The notes under the pieces: generated by a model | The model's database searches: none | The model's input: the letters and a program-made list of their open reading frames with translations, nothing else | Told to the model about the DNA's origin: nothing | Made by a program: the position numbers and the translations under genes | Shown: positions 43,893-45,820 of the stretch, in pieces | Layout of the letters: each line of letters opens with the position of its first letter | How positions within the stretch are numbered: the first letter of the stretch is position 1 | Assembly (NCBI GenBank): GCA_035995165.1 | Contig: DASYKU010000134.1 | Coordinates: 1-45,820 of the forward strand | DNA length: 45,820 nucleotides | Source: Mycobacteriales bacterium | GTDB lineage: Bacteria; Actinomycetota; Actinomycetes; Mycobacteriales; CADCTP01 | Direction: 5' to 3'

Positions 43893-44597
43893 TCAGGTTC
43901 TGTCGAGGACGAACGTGGAGACTCCGGCGACGTTGTCGACCTCGTACCGGTCCGGTGCCGTGGCGGTGCTCAGCACCGTCCCGCCCGCGAGCCCGGTCCG
44001 CCGGACCCCGTCCACGTCCGTACTGGCCGCCCCGCCCGTCACCCGGACCCCGGTCGCCACGCCCGCCGGAACGTGCACGGTGAACTCGGTCGCCCCGCCC
44101 ACCATGGTCACCGGCACCGTACGGTCCGGCGTCGGCAGCGACAGATCGATCCGCGTCACCCCGGCGACGAAATCGACCCCGCTCAGCCGCGCCCCGCGCA
44201 GGTCGAGCCGCTGGTCCACGGACCCACCGGACATCCGCACCTGCCACCGCACCCGCGGATCGAGCAGCAGCGTGACCGCCGACGGCCCGGGCTCCCCGGT
44301 CTGCACGAGGCTCACGCTGACGATCCCGTCCGCGACGTCCAGCACCGGCGCGACCCCGGCGTGGTCCGGCGTCGTCGCCCGCAGCCGCTCCGTGCCCAGG
44401 TCCGCGGTCCGGACGGTCACGGTCCTCGCCCCACTGACCAGGTCGACGGTCCCGGCGTCCGCGCCCAGCGCCGTCCCGGCGACATGTGGCGACGAGGTCG
44501 GTGTCAGCAGCCCGAATCCCACCGGCGGCCCGTCGCCGCTGTCACACGCCGCGGCCACCAAGGCGACGGCGACCACCGCACCCCAGCGTGCTCGCAC
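43893..44597 (-). CDS. Putative lipoprotein, function unknown
   Basis: A 234-aa protein with a lipoprotein signal: MRARWGAVVAVALVAAACDS, lipobox AAAC, Cys18. The rest is rich in Val, Thr and Gly with alternating hydrophobic residues (VTVRTADLG, FTVHVPAGVATGVRVTGG), suggesting a beta-rich extracytosolic domain; the C-terminal part (about 150-234) resembles bacterial adhesin-like beta-helix repeats in which successive short strands carry Val-x-Val patterns. I do not recognise the family. GTG at 44597 has no ribosome site and could be leaderless. It is divergent from the methyltransferase gene with 67 bases between. Confidence 0.75.
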   Translation of the reverse strand: MRARWGAVVAVALVAAACDSGDGPPVGFGLLTPTSSPHVAGTALGADAGTVDLVSGARTVTVRTADLGTERLRATTPDHAGVAPVLDVADGIVSVSLVQTGEPGPSAVTLLLDPRVRWQVRMSGGSVDQRLDLRGARLSGVDFVAGVTRIDLSLPTPDRTVPVTMVGGATEFTVHVPAGVATGVRVTGGAASTDVDGVRRTGLAGGTVLSTATAPDRYEVDNVAGVSTFVLDRT

Positions 44598-44650
44598 GGA
44601 AACGATCTACCCCGGCCGAACTCCACCCATGCTGCACTGGTCGTCCCGAT

Positions 44651-44656
44651 TAGTGT
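44651..44656 (+). promoter_or_regulatory. -10 element (TAGTGT) of a leaderless methyltransferase transcript
   Basis: TAGTGT ends eight bases before ATG 44665, with no Shine-Dalgarno sequence between. Confidence 0.5.
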
Positions 44657-44664
44657 GCGACGGA

Positions 44665-45429
44665 ATGACCGAGTTCACGGACCCGCGCCTCGTCGATCTC
44701 TACGAGACCCTGAACGCGTACGACCCCGGCACCCAGCCGGCGTTCTACTCCGAGCTTGCTTCCTCTCTCGCCGCCCGCACGATCGTCGACATCGGCTGCG
44801 GCACCGGCCTCATCACCCGCGACCTGGCCCGCCAGGGATACGAGGTGACCGGCCTCGACCCGTCCGCACTCATGCTCGCGGCGGCCCGCACCCGCCCGTA
44901 CGGCGACCAGGTCCACTGGATCTGCGGCCCGGTCACGGCTCTGCCCGCCCTGGGCGCGGACCTGGCCATCATGTCCGGCCACATCCCCCAGTTCTTCCGC
45001 ACCGACGAGTCCTGGTCCGCCGCCCTCACCGCGATCGCCGCCGCCCTGCGCCCCGCCGGCTGGCTGGCCTTCGAAACCCGCAACCCCGAGGCCCGAGCCT
45101 GGGAAACCTGGTCCACCCGCCGAACCGCCACCCACGGCGTCACGTTCTGGACCGAAACAACCGCCGTCCGCGGCCTGACCGTCGACTACACCCTGCACTA
45201 CCTCTTCGACTCCGGCGAAGAGGTAGTCGCCCCCGGCACCCTCCGCTGGCGCACCCTCGAGGAACTGACCGACTCCCTCACCACCGCCGGCTTCACCGTC
45301 CGCCGTCTCCAAGGCAACTGGACGGGCGCGCCCACCACTCCCGAACTGATCCTCACCACACAGCTCGACAAGGCGGGCCCGCCCGGTGTAGCGAGCACCG
45401 AACGGGCCCTTGATCCCGAACCTGTGTGA
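44665..45429 (+). CDS. SAM-dependent class I methyltransferase
   Basis: A 254-aa Rossmann-fold methyltransferase: motif I IVDIGCGTGLITRDLAR (about residues 40-56), motif II VTGLDPSALML (about 64-74), acidic motif LGADLAIMSGHIPQFF (about 98-113) and LRPAGWLAFETRNP (about 131-144). The substrate is unknown. The C-terminal 60 residues vary and end in a Pro-rich tail. A perfect 12-bp inverted repeat lies inside the gene at 45197-45227. It is last before the tRNA-Gly gene, which is on the opposite strand. Confidence 0.9.
   Translation: MTEFTDPRLVDLYETLNAYDPGTQPAFYSELASSLAARTIVDIGCGTGLITRDLARQGYEVTGLDPSALMLAAARTRPYGDQVHWICGPVTALPALGADLAIMSGHIPQFFRTDESWSAALTAIAAALRPAGWLAFETRNPEARAWETWSTRRTATHGVTFWTETTAVRGLTVDYTLHYLFDSGEEVVAPGTLRWRTLEELTDSLTTAGFTVRRLQGNWTGAPTTPELILTTQLDKAGPPGVASTERALDPEPV
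45197..45227 (+). repeat. Perfect 12-bp inverted repeat inside the methyltransferase gene
   Basis: ACTACCTCTTCG (45197-45208) and CGAAGAGGTAGT (45216-45227) are exact complements around a seven-base loop, in a stretch less GC-rich than the surroundings. It encodes the YLFDSGEEVV segment and could fold in the mRNA. Confidence 0.6.
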
Positions 45430-45681
45430 CAGGGACGGGACCCACGGCGAACGGTAGTGGCCGGCCCGGGACGTCGGGACACGGGGCGGCAGCGGCTCGA
45501 CCCGCGCCGCGATGATCTCCGTCATGCAGCGCGCCAAGGGCGGTCCCAGGTCCACAAGCCGACGTTGACGTCACGTGAGCGGAGAGTCGGGCAGTCGCTC
45601 GTGGCACGCGCCCACAAGAGACGAAGTGTGACGAACACGCAGGTGAGAGCGACAGGCCGCTGACCTGGGGTGGAGCGGGGG
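45430..45681. other. Intergenic region without a supported gene
   Basis: The 252 bases between the methyltransferase stop and the tRNA-Gly 3' end hold an open frame of 68 codons (45457-45663) composed mainly of Arg, Gly and Ser, with no domain and no ribosome site. I see no convincing gene, terminator or RNA here. Confidence 0.5.
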
Positions 45682-45752
45682 AGCGGGTGACCGGGATCGA
45701 ACCGGCATGGCCAGCTTGGAAGGCTGGGGCTCTGCCATTGAGCTACACCCGC
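45682..45752 (-). tRNA. tRNA-Gly (anticodon TCC)
   Basis: A 71-nt cloverleaf on the minus strand. The acceptor stem GCGGGTG pairs with CACCCGC with discriminator T; the D arm contains GCTC...GAGC with AATGGCA, the anticodon loop is CTTCCAA (anticodon TCC, reading GGA/GGG), and the T loop is GTTCGATCC. CCA is not encoded. A tRNA-Gly lies at this side of the rpiB-pepN neighbourhood in mycobacteria too, as I recall. Confidence 0.95.
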
Positions 45753-45820
45753 GTGTGCCGGGACCAGCGTAGCGGTAGGTCGGGGGGTACCCGTCTACAC
45801 TCGCGGACGGCGCCGGGGTG
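45753..45820. promoter_or_regulatory. tRNA-Gly upstream region, possible outward promoter
   Basis: The last 68 bases hold the tRNA promoter region (TACGCT on the minus strand, about 45764-45769, is a candidate -10) and TACACT on the plus strand at 45793-45798, a candidate -10 for a gene starting beyond the window. Evidence is limited to these hexamers. Confidence 0.3.

Noticed and set aside
45457-45663. 68-codon frame between the methyltransferase and the tRNA
   Set aside because: It has no ribosome site, no domain and Arg-rich composition typical of noncoding GC-rich DNA.

Overview
The window is very GC-rich chromosomal DNA. It uses GTG and TTG starts freely, has many 4-nt start/stop overlaps, leaderless-looking promoters (TANNNT a few bases before the start codon), and carries DasR- and LexA-type operators. 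Together with CtaJ, a group II truncated haemoglobin, an AfsR-like SARP regulator and a Rv2466c-type oxidoreductase, this places it in the Actinomycetota. I cannot name the genus. As I recall it, the backbone order (ssb, ettA, GH13 alpha-glucosidase, glbO, HNH protein, DUF5130, pepN, Rv2466c-like, rpiB, near a tRNA-Gly) follows the Mycobacterium tuberculosis stretch around Rv2478c to Rv2465c, with lineage-specific blocks inserted.

Layout. 1-6.7 kb: a short-chain reductase and an ECF sigma factor (minus) face a DrrAB-like exporter (plus); the gap between them holds four helically phased GCTGnCAGC repeats. A large AfsR/SARP regulator follows. 6.8-9.9 kb: three DnaA-box-like 9-mers precede ssb, then ettA and a hypothetical gene. 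9.9-17 kb (mostly minus): GH13 glucosidase, glbO, a degenerate-repeat intergenic region, a dienelactone-hydrolase-like protein that has lost catalytic residues and sits beside a perfect SOS box, a DUF2867-like protein, an MscS channel and a prolyl oligopeptidase. 17-18 kb: a 66-aa protein with a strong terminator, and an HNH protein.

18.2-23.6 kb is the most unusual block: five plus-strand genes, four of them joined by 4-nt overlaps. They encode a Thr/Pro/Ala/Lys-rich anchored protein, ApbE (FAD:protein FMN transferase) with a repeat-bearing N-terminal extension, a ferric-reductase-like bis-haem membrane protein, a NuoF-like flavin/Fe-S protein, and a [3Fe-4S]-type ferredoxin with about 300 residues of Tyr-Glu-Pro-Pro repeats. 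They look like a membrane electron-transfer system, but no standard ApbE substrate domain is visible.

23.6-30.7 kb: kynureninase, an amidase, ctaJ with DUF5130, pepN and the Rv2466c-like protein. 30.7-36.5 kb (minus): a chito-oligosaccharide/GlcNAc uptake operon (binding protein, two permeases, GH3 N-acetylhexosaminidase, BadF-type sugar kinase) with a perfect dre (DasR) palindrome at its head and a degenerate one before the kinase. The ATPase is absent, as expected if a shared MsiK-type ATPase serves it. 36.5-45.8 kb: aldehyde dehydrogenase, MBL hydrolase and tautomerase; rpiB; a low-complexity protein; an Eis-like acetyltransferase; a PP2C phosphatase; a frameshifted UbiA-type prenyltransferase with an overlapping 50-aa membrane peptide; a lipoprotein; a methyltransferase; and tRNA-Gly(TCC).
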